Below, piece by piece: positions 40,804-49,413 of a stretch of DNA of 64,000 bases (position 1 is the first letter of the stretch; every line of letters starts with the position of its first letter). The notes under the pieces are model-generated. The model made no database searches, was not told where the DNA came from, and saw nothing but the letters and a program-made list of their open reading frames with translations. Both the position numbers and the translations under genes were made by a program. Source of the stretch: Nocardia africana NBRC 100379 (lineage in GTDB: Bacteria; Actinomycetota; Actinomycetes; Mycobacteriales; Mycobacteriaceae); contig NZ_BDAV01000007.1 in assembly GCF_001612635.1 (NCBI RefSeq), positions 372,001 to 436,000 on the forward strand, written 5' to 3'.

Positions 40804-41961
40804 ATGAGCACGACTGACACCCCCGTCCGCTTGCGGGCGGTCGCGGCGCCGGACCAACCGGATGTGACGCCCGCGCTCGAGCAGCTGTACCGCGGTTTCG
40901 AACAGGAGCTGCTGGTGCCGCTGTGGACCGAGATCGGCGATCTGATGCCCGTCCACCCGCGCTCGCGGGCGGTGCCGCATCTGTGGCGCTGGGAGCGACT
41001 GCTGCGGCTCGCGGCCGAGGCGGGCGACATCGTCCCCGTCGGCCGCGGCGGGGAGCGACGCGCGATCGCCCTGGCGAATCCGGCCCTGGGGGGCAGCCCG
41101 TTCGCCACACCGACGTTGTGGGCGGCGATCCAATACCTGATGCCGGGCGAGGACGCGCCCGAACATCGCCACACCCAGCACGCGTTCCGCTTCGTGGTCG
41201 AAGGCTCGGGTGTGTGGACCGTGGTCGGCGGCAGTGGTGAGCGGGCGGTCGGCGACGCGGTTCCGATGCGCCGCGGCGATTTCCTGCCGCAGGCGGGCTG
41301 GAACTGGCATGCCCACCACAACACGAGCACGGCGCCCATGGCGTGGATCGACGGGCTCGACATCCCCTTCCAGTACCTGACCGAGGCGCAGTTCTTCGAG
41401 TTCGGACGCGCGGATATCGATGCGGCCGAACGGATCACGCCGCATCGCTCACGCTCGGAACGACTGTGGGGTCATCCCGGATTGCGGCCGCTGTCGGTCG
41501 GTGAGGTCGCACCCGGTTCGCCACTGCTCGCCTACAAGTGGGAGCACACCGACGCCGCCCTCACCGATCAGTTGCAGCTGGAGCGGGAGGGGTACGGCGG
41601 CACCGTCGAACCCGGCCACGCCGCCGTCCGATTCGTCGACCCGCACAACGGCTCCGACGTCCTGCCGACGATACGGGCCGAATTCCACCGGATCGCCCGC
41701 AACGCCCGTACCGCACCGGTTCGCGAGACCGGGTCGTCGGTGTACCAGGTCTTCGACGGCTCGGGCACGGTCACCGTCGGCGACACGACATGGACGGTGA
41801 CCCGCGGCGACCTGTTCGTCGTCCCGTCGTGGGAATCGTTTTCCGCCACCTCCGAATCCGGCCGCACCGATTCCGACTCCGGCGCCCTCGATCTCTTCCG
41901 GTTCTCGGACGCGCCCGTCTTCGAAGCACTGCACCTCGACCGTCAGGAGACCGTCCGATGA
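40804..41961 (+). CDS. Gentisate 1,2-dioxygenase
   Basis: A 385-aa bicupin iron dioxygenase. The first cupin carries the metal ligands in EHRHTQHAFRFVVEG and NWHAHHNT; the second cupin (about residues 285-360, SVYQVFDGSGTVTVGD and GDLFVVPSW) is the inactive partner typical of the family. It opens gentisate between C1 and C2 to maleylpyruvate. It is the first gene of a four-gene operon and its TGA is overlapped by the fumarylpyruvate hydrolase ATG (ATGA). The length is normal for the family. A strong palindromic operator lies 28-56 nt upstream. Confidence 0.93.
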   Translation: MSTTDTPVRLRAVAAPDQPDVTPALEQLYRGFEQELLVPLWTEIGDLMPVHPRSRAVPHLWRWERLLRLAAEAGDIVPVGRGGERRAIALANPALGGSPFATPTLWAAIQYLMPGEDAPEHRHTQHAFRFVVEGSGVWTVVGGSGERAVGDAVPMRRGDFLPQAGWNWHAHHNTSTAPMAWIDGLDIPFQYLTEAQFFEFGRADIDAAERITPHRSRSERLWGHPGLRPLSVGEVAPGSPLLAYKWEHTDAALTDQLQLEREGYGGTVEPGHAAVRFVDPHNGSDVLPTIRAEFHRIARNARTAPVRETGSSVYQVFDGSGTVTVGDTTWTVTRGDLFVVPSWESFSATSESGRTDSDSGALDLFRFSDAPVFEALHLDRQETVR

Positions 41962-42788
41962 AACTCGCCACCCTCCGCGTCGACGGCGGCACCCGCGCGG
42001 TCCGCCTCGACGGCGACCGTCTGGTCGACCTCGGCTACGACGACCTCGGCGCGCTGTTCGCACGCGACGACTGGGCCACGGTCGCCGCCGCGGCCACCGG
42101 GCAGACCTGGCCGGCGGCGGGAGCCGACTTCGCCCCGGTCGTGCCGAATCCGTCGAAGGTGATCTGCGTCGGGCACAACTACACCAACCACATTCGGGAG
42201 ATGGGCCGCGACATGCCCAGCTACCCCACTCTTTTCCCGAAATTCGCCGACTCGCTCATCGGCCCGGGCGATCCCATCGTGAAACCCGCCGAAACCGATG
42301 CCCTGGACTGGGAGGTCGAATTGGTGGTCGTCGTCGGCACACCGGTCCGCCGGGCCACCGAGCAGCAGGCCGCGGACGCCATCGCGGGTTTCACCGTCAT
42401 GAACGATATCTCCGTGCGGGACTGGCAGTTCCGGACCGTCGAATGGACCCAGGGCAAGATCTGGGATTCCGTCACACCCGTCGGCCCGTATGTGGTGACG
42501 CCGGACGAGGTCGGCGGCGTCCGGCCCGCACTGCGGGTCGAGACCATCGTCGACGGGAACGTCGTACAGTGCGACGACACCGGCACCCTCCTGTTCGATC
42601 CGGTCCACCTCGTGCGCTACGTCTCGACGATCATCCGCCTGAATCCGGGCGACATGATCGCGACCGGAACACCGGCCGGCGTCGGGCACGCCCGGGATCC
42701 GAAGGTCTATCTCGCGGGCGGGGAAACCGTGGTCACCCGGATCGAGGGGCTGGGGGCGTGCACCAACACGGTCGTGACGGCATCGTGA
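41958..42788 (+). CDS. Fumarylpyruvate hydrolase (FAH family)
   Basis: A 276-aa fumarylacetoacetate hydrolase-family enzyme. The metal site is visible as DWEVELVVVVG with a further Asp in MNDISVRDWQ, and the substrate loop as VGHNYTNHIREMG. In this operon it would split fumarylpyruvate into fumarate and pyruvate, the last step of the pathway. The N-terminal 60 residues form the small beta domain common to bacterial FAH proteins. The ATG overlaps the dioxygenase stop, and the stop overlaps the GTG of the isomerase gene. Confidence 0.92.
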   Translation: MKLATLRVDGGTRAVRLDGDRLVDLGYDDLGALFARDDWATVAAAATGQTWPAAGADFAPVVPNPSKVICVGHNYTNHIREMGRDMPSYPTLFPKFADSLIGPGDPIVKPAETDALDWEVELVVVVGTPVRRATEQQAADAIAGFTVMNDISVRDWQFRTVEWTQGKIWDSVTPVGPYVVTPDEVGGVRPALRVETIVDGNVVQCDDTGTLLFDPVHLVRYVSTIIRLNPGDMIATGTPAGVGHARDPKVYLAGGETVVTRIEGLGACTNTVVTAS

Positions 42789-43411
42789 CCGGGCGAGCCC
42801 ATGCGGACGCACTGAGGTGGGCCGAGCACGGAACCGGCCTGTTCGGCACGCAGGTGGCCCTGCTCGACGAGGAGTCGATGGCGGCGCCGAGCCTGCTGCC
42901 CGGATGGACCCGCAAACATCTCGTCGCCCACGTCGCCGCGAACGCGGACGCGCTCGGCAATCTGGTGCACTGGGCCCGCACCGGCGATCGCACACCGATG
43001 TATTCCTCTGCGCGCCAGCGTGATTCCGATATCGAAACGGGTGCGACCCGCTCGGCGGACGAGCTGGTGACCTGGCTGAACGCGTCGGTGCGCGCGCTGT
43101 CGGTGGCCATGGAGTCCCTGAGCGACGACGATTGGCGCCGTGAGGTCGTCACCGCGCAGGGGCGGACCGTCCCGGCCACCGAGATTCCGTGGCTGCGGGC
43201 GCGGGAAGTGTGTGTCCATGCCGTCGATCTCGGCACGGGCGCCACCTTCGCCGACCTGCCCGACGAGTTCCTGGCCGCACTCGTCGCCGACATCCGCGCC
43301 AGGCGCGGACTCGACGCGGTGCCGCGCGGTCCCCTTCCCGAGGTCGCCGCCTACCTGGCCGGTCGTTCCCACTCGCTCGCCGATGTCCCCGGCCTCGGCC
43401 CCTGGTTGTAA
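42785..43411 (+). CDS. Mycothiol-dependent maleylpyruvate isomerase
   Basis: A 208-aa DinB/MDMPI-fold protein. It shows the family's LLPGWTRKHLVAHVAANADAL helix with metal-binding His, a Glu-containing second helix, and VCVHAVDLGTGATFADLP near the middle, the third ligand helix. It converts maleylpyruvate to fumarylpyruvate using mycothiol, which fits an actinobacterial host. Start GTG 42785 overlaps the FAH stop by 4 nt (GTGA). Its position between hydrolase and hydroxylase genes in the gentisate operon makes the assignment firm. Confidence 0.92.
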   Translation: MTGRAHADALRWAEHGTGLFGTQVALLDEESMAAPSLLPGWTRKHLVAHVAANADALGNLVHWARTGDRTPMYSSARQRDSDIETGATRSADELVTWLNASVRALSVAMESLSDDDWRREVVTAQGRTVPATEIPWLRAREVCVHAVDLGTGATFADLPDEFLAALVADIRARRGLDAVPRGPLPEVAAYLAGRSHSLADVPGLGPWL

Positions 43412-43423
43412 GGAAGCTGCAGT

Positions 43424-44647
43424 ATGAGCACCTCTGATGTCGTGGTCGTCGGCGGCGGAATCGGTGGGCTGAGCACCGCTTTCGCCCTCTCCCGCCTCGG
43501 CCTGCGGGTTCGGGTCCTGGAGCAGGCGGAGCAGTTCGGCGAGGTGGGCGCCGGCATTCAGCTCGCCCCGAACTGCACCCGCATCCTCGCCGAGTACGGA
43601 CTGCTGGAACAGGCGGCGGCGCGTGGCGTCGTCCCCGACCGCATGGTGATGCGCGACGCGGTCGACGCCGGCGAACTCACCGCACTGGACCTGCGCGACC
43701 TCGAACGGCGGTACGGATTCCCGTACCTGGTCATCCATCGCAGCGACCTGCATGCCCTGTTCCTCGACGCCTGCCGTGACGCGGGTGTCGAACTACTCAC
43801 CGAGCAACGGGTCACCGGCTACGCGCAGGACGTCGAGAAGGCCACCGCTACAACGGATTCCGGAAACGTTTACGCGGGTTCGGTCGTGATCGCGGCGGAC
43901 GGGCTGCATTCGCTGGCCCGGCAGCGGTTCGCCGACGATCAACCGGTCTCCTCGGCGTATGTCGCCTATCGCGGGACCGTGCCGATCACGTCGGTCGATC
44001 GCCCGGTCGATCTGTCCGAGGTCGTGGTGTACGTCGGCCCGCGGTGCCATTTCGTTCACTACGGTTTGCGCGGCGGTGATCTGCTCAATCAGGTCGCGGT
44101 CTTCGAATCCCCCAAGGCGCTGGCCGGACTCGCGGACTGGGGTACTCCCGACGAACTCGACGACGCCTTCGCCGGCACCTGCGACTTCGTCCGGGGACGC
44201 CTGCCGCACTTGTGGCGCGACAAGTGGTGGCGCATGTACGACCGCGATCCGATCGACACCTGGGTCGACGGCCGGATCGCTCTCCTCGGCGACGCCGCCC
44301 ACCCACCGCTGCAGTACATGGCCCAGGGCGCGATCATGGCGATCGAGGACGGCTGGGTTCTCGCCGAACACGCGCGCCGGCGACGCGGCGGCGGAGCCGT
44401 CGAGTGGCACGGCGCGCTGGCCGCCTATCAGGCGGTTCGGCCCGAACACTGCCGCCGCGTCGTGCTCACGGCCCGCGCCTGGGGCGAACTGTGGCATCTC
44501 GACGGTCTGCGCCGGGAACAGCGCAATACCCTGCTGCGCGCCCGCGCGACCGACGACTATTCGTTCACCGACTGGATCTACGGACCCACCGCCCTCTTCC
44601 CGGAGGACGAACCCGCCATGTTCACCCCCATCCCGCTCGCCACGTGA
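43424..44647 (+). CDS. 3-hydroxybenzoate 6-hydroxylase (FAD monooxygenase)
   Basis: A 407-aa class A flavin monooxygenase. It has the N-terminal FAD motif VGGGIGGLSTAFAL, the DG-type motif VVIAADGLHSLARQR (about residue 150) and GDAAHPPLQYMAQGA (about 290). Together with the three upstream genes it most probably makes gentisate from 3-hydroxybenzoate; salicylate 5-hydroxylase activity would need a different enzyme class. ATG 43424 follows AAGGAAG, 12 nt after the isomerase stop. Last gene of the operon, converging with an unknown gene 16 nt away. Confidence 0.9.
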   Translation: MSTSDVVVVGGGIGGLSTAFALSRLGLRVRVLEQAEQFGEVGAGIQLAPNCTRILAEYGLLEQAAARGVVPDRMVMRDAVDAGELTALDLRDLERRYGFPYLVIHRSDLHALFLDACRDAGVELLTEQRVTGYAQDVEKATATTDSGNVYAGSVVIAADGLHSLARQRFADDQPVSSAYVAYRGTVPITSVDRPVDLSEVVVYVGPRCHFVHYGLRGGDLLNQVAVFESPKALAGLADWGTPDELDDAFAGTCDFVRGRLPHLWRDKWWRMYDRDPIDTWVDGRIALLGDAAHPPLQYMAQGAIMAIEDGWVLAEHARRRRGGGAVEWHGALAAYQAVRPEHCRRVVLTARAWGELWHLDGLRREQRNTLLRARATDDYSFTDWIYGPTALFPEDEPAMFTPIPLAT

Positions 44648-44663
44648 GCCGGCACCGGAATGC

Positions 44664-45101
44664 TCAGGACAGGACCGAACGGACGTGGCGGTCCCGGAGG
44701 GCGTCGTGGGTGTGTTCGGCGAGCCATGCGGCGAAATCCGTGTGAGCCGTGGGCGTTTGATCGAAGAAGCTGGCGCAGGCGACGGTGTCGCCGCGCTCCA
44801 CGACGACGTCGATCGTTTCCCCGCGCTGGGTGACCGAGAAGGCCGCTGCCGGGGTGCGGAGCAGGCGATGGCGGCGCCCCGCGTCCGTGGGCCGGATATC
44901 GCTGACCGTCGCCGCGACGATGTCGACGACGTTGTCGTGCCGGCGGCGCAGCCGGCGCGGCACATCGGTGACCACCGTGTGCACGGCGAGGATCAGCTCG
45001 GCGAAATCATCGAAATCCACCGTCACCGTGGGTGCATGGCGCGGTTCTTCCGTCACGACAACCACGCCTCCTTCCTCGAACCTGGGGCGCTGCCATCCCA
45101 T
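44664..45101 (-). CDS. Unknown 145-aa protein
   Basis: No family recognised. The main body (from about TVTVDFDDFAELILAVHTVV to the C-terminus) looks like a compact alpha/beta domain: RHDNVVDIVAATVSDIRP, AAAFSVTQRGETIDVVVERG and TDFAAWLAEHTHDAL. No membrane segment or signal peptide. The start is uncertain: ATG 45101 is used, but ATG 45137 and internal GTGs are possible and none has a clear ribosome site. It lies divergent from the response regulator operon and convergent with the hydroxylase gene. Confidence 0.6.
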   Translation of the reverse strand: MGWQRPRFEEGGVVVVTEEPRHAPTVTVDFDDFAELILAVHTVVTDVPRRLRRRHDNVVDIVAATVSDIRPTDAGRRHRLLRTPAAAFSVTQRGETIDVVVERGDTVACASFFDQTPTAHTDFAAWLAEHTHDALRDRHVRSVLS

Positions 45102-45192
45102 ACCGCTCAGTCTGCCTCGCCGCGGTGAGGCCGTCATTCGGCGTTTCGCACGACGATCGAACCATTGTCCGTGAAGGCTCGAGCGGCCGGAC

Positions 45193-45233
45193 GTAATGAA
45201 TTACCCCTGCGGAGTGAATAACAATCATCACTC
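45193..45233. promoter_or_regulatory. Two dyads upstream of the response regulator
   Basis: GTAAT-GA-ATTAC at 45193-45204, and GAGTGA (45212-45217) paired with TCACTC (45228-45233) across 10 nt. Both lie in an AT-rich patch of the divergent region 57-97 nt before the response regulator start, suited to autoregulation. Confidence 0.5.
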
Positions 45234-45289
45234 GTCGGCGGATTCGCGCGCCGGGACCGGCGTGGCACGGGTCGGCAACAGGAGGGGGC

Positions 45290-45958
45290 ATGGTGCGGGA
45301 GAATGTCGCGGCCGGGGACACGTACCGCATCGGCGTCGTCGAGGATCATCATGTCACCATCGCCGGCCTGCGCCAGATACTCGCCGGCGAGCCCGTGACC
45401 ATCGCGGCCACGGCCGCATCGGTATCGGAATTGCTTTCCGTCACCGCGGATCTGGCACTGGTCGTCCTCGATCTGAGACTGCCCGACGGGTCCTCCCCCG
45501 CCACCAATATCGAGCAACTGCGGGCCGCCGGCATCGAAACCCTCGTATTCACCTCCGGCGACGAACCGTTCCTGGTGCGCGCGGCCGCCCGGGCCGGCGT
45601 TCTCGGCGTCGTGCGGAAGTCCGAACGCGACGAGGTGGTCGCCGCCGCGGTGCGCGACGCCGCGACCGGCCGCCAGGTGCCTACCACGGAGTGGGCGGTC
45701 GCCATCGACTCCGACGAGAACTTCGCCACAGTCACGCTCAGCCCCCGCCAGCGTGACGTCCTGGCCCTGTACGCCTCCGGAGAATCGGCGGCCCGAGTCG
45801 CGCGGCTCACCGGCCTCACCGAAGACACGGTCAACGCGTATCTGGCCCGGATCCGGCAGAAATACGCCGAGGCGGGGCGGCCCTCGCGCACCAAAACCGA
45901 ACTGTTCAAACGCGCTCTGGAGGACGGGTGGCTGCCGATACCACGTCGACGCCGGTAG
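45290..45958 (+). CDS. LuxR-type response regulator
   Basis: A 222-aa regulator with a receiver domain (about residues 12-125) and a C-terminal LuxR HTH (about 148-215). Acidic pocket Glu18/Asp19, phosphoacceptor Asp61 in LVVLDLRLPDG, Thr near 87 and Lys near 109 (VVRKSE) are present. The HTH (LSPRQRDVLALYASGESAARVARLTGLTEDTVNAYLARIRQKY) belongs to the same subtype as the stand-alone HTH protein at 48195-48539. ATG 45290 lies just after GGAGGGGG. The kinase gene follows 60 nt downstream, so this is the output protein of the signalling operon. Targets unknown. Confidence 0.9.
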   Translation: MVRENVAAGDTYRIGVVEDHHVTIAGLRQILAGEPVTIAATAASVSELLSVTADLALVVLDLRLPDGSSPATNIEQLRAAGIETLVFTSGDEPFLVRAAARAGVLGVVRKSERDEVVAAAVRDAATGRQVPTTEWAVAIDSDENFATVTLSPRQRDVLALYASGESAARVARLTGLTEDTVNAYLARIRQKYAEAGRPSRTKTELFKRALEDGWLPIPRRRR

Positions 45959-46018
45959 ACCGGGACGCCGGTCACGCCGGGGCGATTCGCGGGCCCGGCC
46001 GAGGACCGCATCACCCGG

Positions 46019-47146
46019 TTGTTCGCCCGCTTCCTCTCCTCCGGTTACGTGGCCTATCTGTTCCTGATGGCCGCGACCATCACGAGTCAGGCCGACGACC
46101 TGGCCCTCTGGTGGACCGTGCTCGCGGTGGGCATCGTCTACGGCCCGCCGATAGCGATGGGTCTGTTGTCGTTTCATCCCGACCTCCGGTGGGTCCGCGT
46201 GAGCGCCGCCGTCACCGCGCTGGGTTTCGTGGTCGCGGCCGTCCTGTGGCCCGTGGCATGGAAGGGCGAACTGTTGCGCGCCGACGCGTGGATCTCCACC
46301 ATTCCCGGGCTGGCGGGACTGTCCGCGGCACTGGTCTGGCCGGCAGGCCGGACGGTGGCCGTTCTGCTCGCGGCGGTGGTTCCGGTCCAGATCGTCAACC
46401 ATTTCTGCCGGGCTCCCGGACACAACGGCCGCTTCGTCCCGGACCTGATGTTCGCGATCAGCTTCTGCCTGCTGTTCGTCGCGGCCGGGCTGATGGCGAT
46501 GCGCACCGGACGGATTCTGGACGCGACCAGGACCGAAGCCCACGAGGCCGCGGCCGCCGCCGCGGCAGCCACCGCGCGCACGGTGCAACGCGCCCGCTTC
46601 AACGCACTGCTGCACGACTGGGTGATGTCGACGTTGCTGGCGGCCGCGCGGGGGACGCAGCGGTCGGAGGTGCGCCACCAGGCCGAACTGGCGCTGGCCA
46701 AGCTCGACGACGTGGGTTGCGAAGGCGCGCACGGCTTTACGGCGTCGACGGCCGCGGCGCACATGCGCACCGCGGTCGCCGACGTCGACGACCGGCTGCC
46801 GGTCACGGTCAGCGAGGCCCCGGCCACCGGCGACCGCTTCTTCCCCGCCGAACCGATCCAGGTCCTGGGCGCCGCCGTCGCGGAAGCCGTGCGCAACAGC
46901 GTCGTTCACGCCGGAGCACACGCCGCGCGCACGGTGAGTCTGCGATTCGCCGACGGGCGGATCGAGGTCGCCGTGGCCGACGACGGCCGCGGATTCGATC
47001 CGGCGAGGGTCCCGGCCCACCGCCTCGGGCTGGCCGTCAGCATCGTGGAGCGGGTGCGCCGCCTGCCGGGTGGTGACGTCGAGGTGCGCAGTCGTCCGGG
47101 CGCGGGCACCCGGATTCGCCTGTCCTGGCAGGCGGACCGGCGATGA
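46019..47146 (+). CDS. Membrane histidine kinase (NarL/DesK-like)
   Basis: A 375-aa sensor kinase with about five N-terminal membrane helices (residues 10-162), a short coiled helix, a candidate phosphoacceptor His199 in NALLHDWVMSTLL, and a HATPase domain with N-box AEAVRNSVVHAG (about 288-299), G1 DDGRGFDP (321-328) and a glycine-rich end RPGAGTRIRLSW. No separate sensory domain, so the membrane region itself probably senses. The first usable start is TTG 46019; the open frame continues to the response regulator stop with no ATG, GTG or TTG, although upstream residues look protein-like. Overlaps the next gene by ATGA. Confidence 0.82.
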   Translation: MFARFLSSGYVAYLFLMAATITSQADDLALWWTVLAVGIVYGPPIAMGLLSFHPDLRWVRVSAAVTALGFVVAAVLWPVAWKGELLRADAWISTIPGLAGLSAALVWPAGRTVAVLLAAVVPVQIVNHFCRAPGHNGRFVPDLMFAISFCLLFVAAGLMAMRTGRILDATRTEAHEAAAAAAAATARTVQRARFNALLHDWVMSTLLAAARGTQRSEVRHQAELALAKLDDVGCEGAHGFTASTAAAHMRTAVADVDDRLPVTVSEAPATGDRFFPAEPIQVLGAAVAEAVRNSVVHAGAHAARTVSLRFADGRIEVAVADDGRGFDPARVPAHRLGLAVSIVERVRRLPGGDVEVRSRPGAGTRIRLSWQADRR

Positions 47147-48186
47147 GCGCCGCCACCGGTCCGGTGCGCGATGCTCGCACCCTGCTCGGCATGGACACCC
47201 GGCCGGCCTGGGCGATCGCGGCCTTCTACTTGACTTCGGAAGCGGCACTGAGCCTTTCGACCGCCCAACAGACCCGGCACCTGTGGCCGGTGCTGGCCGG
47301 CTTGGCCGTCACCGCCGCGGCCACCGCGGCACTGCTGCGCATCCGGCCCGATCCGCTGCCCCTGCCCGCCACCGCCGCACTGGCCCTCTCGATTCCGGCC
47401 ACTGCGGCGCTGACGCTGTTCAACCTGCCGATACCGCCGACCTCGGTCGCGCAACTGTGGTCGTTCGGATGCGGGACCGTGACCGCGACGTTCATGTGCG
47501 TGCGCGGGCGCACGGGAGCCGCGTGGGCCGGATTGCTGTCGATGATCGCCACCTCGGCCGTGTGGTCGTGGCAGAGCGGGCAGGGTTTCGGTCACGGCGT
47601 GGCGATCTCGGTGATCAATCTGGGTCCGCTGATGATGGCGACCTTCTTCGCCTACACGTTGCGCCCGGCGGCTCGGGCCATTTTCCGGCTGCGGGAGGAG
47701 TCGACGCGGCAGGTGGGCTCCGAAGCGGCCGCGGCCGCCGCACTCGATGAACGACGAGACCAGATCCGGCGCCTGGACGATATGGTCCGCCCCGTTCTGG
47801 AACGAATCGCCGGCCCGCAGCCGCTCGATGAGCGCACCCGCCACGACTGCCGGCTGATCGAGGCGCATCTGCGCGATACGCTGCGAGCCCCCGTTCTCGC
47901 CACCGAACCGGTCACGACGGCGGCACGCGACGCACGGATGCGGGGCGTCGACGTCGTCCTGATCGACGACCACGGCCTCGACGATCTGTCTGCCGCCACC
48001 CGCCGGCGGGTGCTCGGCACCGTCGCCGCGGAATTGGCCACGGCGGCCGCCGGGACGGCTCACGTTCGAATTCTGCCGCCGCACAGGGCGATTGTGGCCA
48101 CCATCGTGGTCAACGATCCCCGTTCCGGTATCCGGCGGATCGAAATCGGAACCCCGGTGCTCCCCGCGACTCGGTCCGATCCGTAA
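47143..48186 (+). CDS. Kinase-like membrane protein without catalytic motifs
   Basis: A 347-aa protein with about five hydrophobic segments (residues 23-170), then a helical region (LDERRDQIRRLDDMVRPVLERI) and a C-terminal alpha/beta domain. The layout copies the preceding histidine kinase, and ERTRHDCRLIEAHLRDTLRAP sits where the DHp/ATPase junction would be, but the N-box and glycine boxes of the ATPase domain are absent. It is probably a degenerate kinase acting as co-sensor or regulator of its neighbour. ATG 47143 overlaps the kinase stop by 4 nt, so the two are made together. Unnamed family. Confidence 0.75.
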   Translation: MSAATGPVRDARTLLGMDTRPAWAIAAFYLTSEAALSLSTAQQTRHLWPVLAGLAVTAAATAALLRIRPDPLPLPATAALALSIPATAALTLFNLPIPPTSVAQLWSFGCGTVTATFMCVRGRTGAAWAGLLSMIATSAVWSWQSGQGFGHGVAISVINLGPLMMATFFAYTLRPAARAIFRLREESTRQVGSEAAAAAALDERRDQIRRLDDMVRPVLERIAGPQPLDERTRHDCRLIEAHLRDTLRAPVLATEPVTTAARDARMRGVDVVLIDDHGLDDLSAATRRRVLGTVAAELATAAAGTAHVRILPPHRAIVATIVVNDPRSGIRRIEIGTPVLPATRSDP

Positions 48187-48194
48187 CCGCGGCC

Positions 48195-48539
48195 TCAGAT
48201 GTCATCGAGGTTCAGATACCCGTCCTGCAGCGCACGCGCCAGGAGCGCGGCCTTCGTCGGCGCCGGCCGACCGGCCGCGCGGTACTTCTCCCGGATCCGG
48301 GCGAGGTGCGTGTTGACCGTTCCGGGTGCGATGAACAGTGCGCGGCAGACCTCGCCCTTGGTCTCACCGAGGATCCACGCGAGCAGTACTTCCACTTCCC
48401 TGGCACTGAGCTGAGGCCGTGGTTGCGGCGCAGCCGCGGGCGCTGCGCGATCGGCGATCGCGGGGGCGAGACAGGCTGGGACCGGCGACAATTCGGACAC
48501 GATGTCTTCCTGTTCTGCAGAAGCCGACGGCGTCGCCAT
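48195..48539 (-). CDS. Stand-alone LuxR-type HTH regulator
   Basis: A roughly 114-aa DNA-binding protein made of a Pro/Ala-rich N-terminal tail and a LuxR HTH (about residues 46-110: LSAREVEVLLAWILGETKGEVCRALFIAPGTVNTHLARIREKY). No receiver domain. The DNA-binding part resembles the response regulator at 45290-45958, notably the shared AGRP(A/S)xTK...RAL.DG tail. Start ATG 48539 has GGGGGA upstream; a longer frame to 48668 is possible but its sequence is not protein-like. It converges with the signalling operon (stop 8 nt apart) and is divergent from the lipoprotein gene. Confidence 0.78.
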   Translation of the reverse strand: MATPSASAEQEDIVSELSPVPACLAPAIADRAAPAAAPQPRPQLSAREVEVLLAWILGETKGEVCRALFIAPGTVNTHLARIREKYRAAGRPAPTKAALLARALQDGYLNLDDI

Positions 48540-48592
48540 TCCCCCGGCGACTGTGTCGAACGCTACGCAGTTGCCGGGCCGCCCGGCAGGTT

Positions 48593-48621
48593 CCAGTTGC
48601 TTGACCCGAGAACTGGGGTCA
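48593..48621. promoter_or_regulatory. Nested dyads between LuxR and lipoprotein genes
   Basis: CCAGTT (48593-48598) pairs with AACTGG (48611-48616), and TGACCC (48602-48607) pairs with GGGTCA (48616-48621). Both lie in the 136-bp divergent region, 55-83 nt before the lipoprotein ATG. Candidate site for the adjacent LuxR protein. Confidence 0.45.
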
Positions 48622-48675
48622 CCGTTCGCTCGGAAAACGAAGGGACTCATCGGGTCCGTCCGCCACACTCGACAG

Positions 48676-49323
48676 ATGACCGTCGCTGCACAACGCTCCG
48701 CCGCCTCTCACTTTCCGCGCCGGCAACTCCGGAGGGCCTGTCTGCCGATGATGGCGGGCGTGGTTCTGGTCGCTCCGACCGGCTGCGGGGACGGACCCGA
48801 CAATGCTTCCGCCCCTGCGAGTTCCGCTACATCCGCGGTCGTGTCGCCGACACGGATCGGCCGCACCACGCAGGAAACCGCCTCCCCCGTCACGACGTCC
48901 GGTTCGGCGGACTGCGCGACCGACCTCGCGGCGCCGGAAGTCCGCCGTGCCGTCACCACCCTGCCGCCGTACGACGCCGGAGGCGGTCTCACCTGGGCGT
49001 GGAACGACAACCCGCCCGCACTGCGCGGCACCTACAACCGGTGTTCGACACTGTCGGTCGTGGTGGTGACGGTTCAGGGCGCCACCGCGAGCTCACCGGA
49101 GCACGCCCTGCTGTTCCACCGGGGCGACTACGTCGGCACCGCCACACCGAAAGCCCAGGCATTCACCACGATCGACACCGCGGCCGGTACCGAAGACACC
49201 GTCGTCCTGACCTACAAGACGCCCGGCAGCTGCAACGCCTGCCCCGACGGGACCGAGACGACGGTGTCGTTCCATTGGAACGGCTCGGGCGTGGACACAC
49301 AGGGGCGTCCACCGGTCAACTGA
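48676..49323 (+). CDS. LppP/LprE-family lipoprotein
   Basis: A 215-aa exported protein with the actinobacterial LppP/LprE domain: DCATDLAAPEVRRAVTTLPP, NPPALRGTYNRC, VVVVTVQGATASSPEHALLFHRGDYVGTAT and a final TTVSFHWNGSG. The domain adopts a small beta-sandwich and is anchored outside the membrane. The N-terminus has a twin-Arg-like RRQLRRACLP and a hydrophobic stretch; the probable lipid Cys is in APTGCGDG, although a Pro at -3 makes the lipobox imperfect. A Ser/Thr-rich linker (about residues 50-75) follows. ATG 48676 chosen; an upstream frame to 48502 runs antisense to the LuxR gene. Confidence 0.8.
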   Translation: MTVAAQRSAASHFPRRQLRRACLPMMAGVVLVAPTGCGDGPDNASAPASSATSAVVSPTRIGRTTQETASPVTTSGSADCATDLAAPEVRRAVTTLPPYDAGGGLTWAWNDNPPALRGTYNRCSTLSVVVVTVQGATASSPEHALLFHRGDYVGTATPKAQAFTTIDTAAGTEDTVVLTYKTPGSCNACPDGTETTVSFHWNGSGVDTQGRPPVN

Positions 49324-49413
49324 TCGCCCCGAGCGGGTTCAGACGGACGAAACCTGTTCCGCCAGATCGAATTTCATGAAGACATCGGCGCGATCGTAGG
49401 GAATGGGCCGCAG

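Noticed and set aside
48502..48675. N-terminal extension of the LppP/LprE-like gene
   Set aside because: Antisense to the LuxR gene; the signal sequence begins at ATG 48676.
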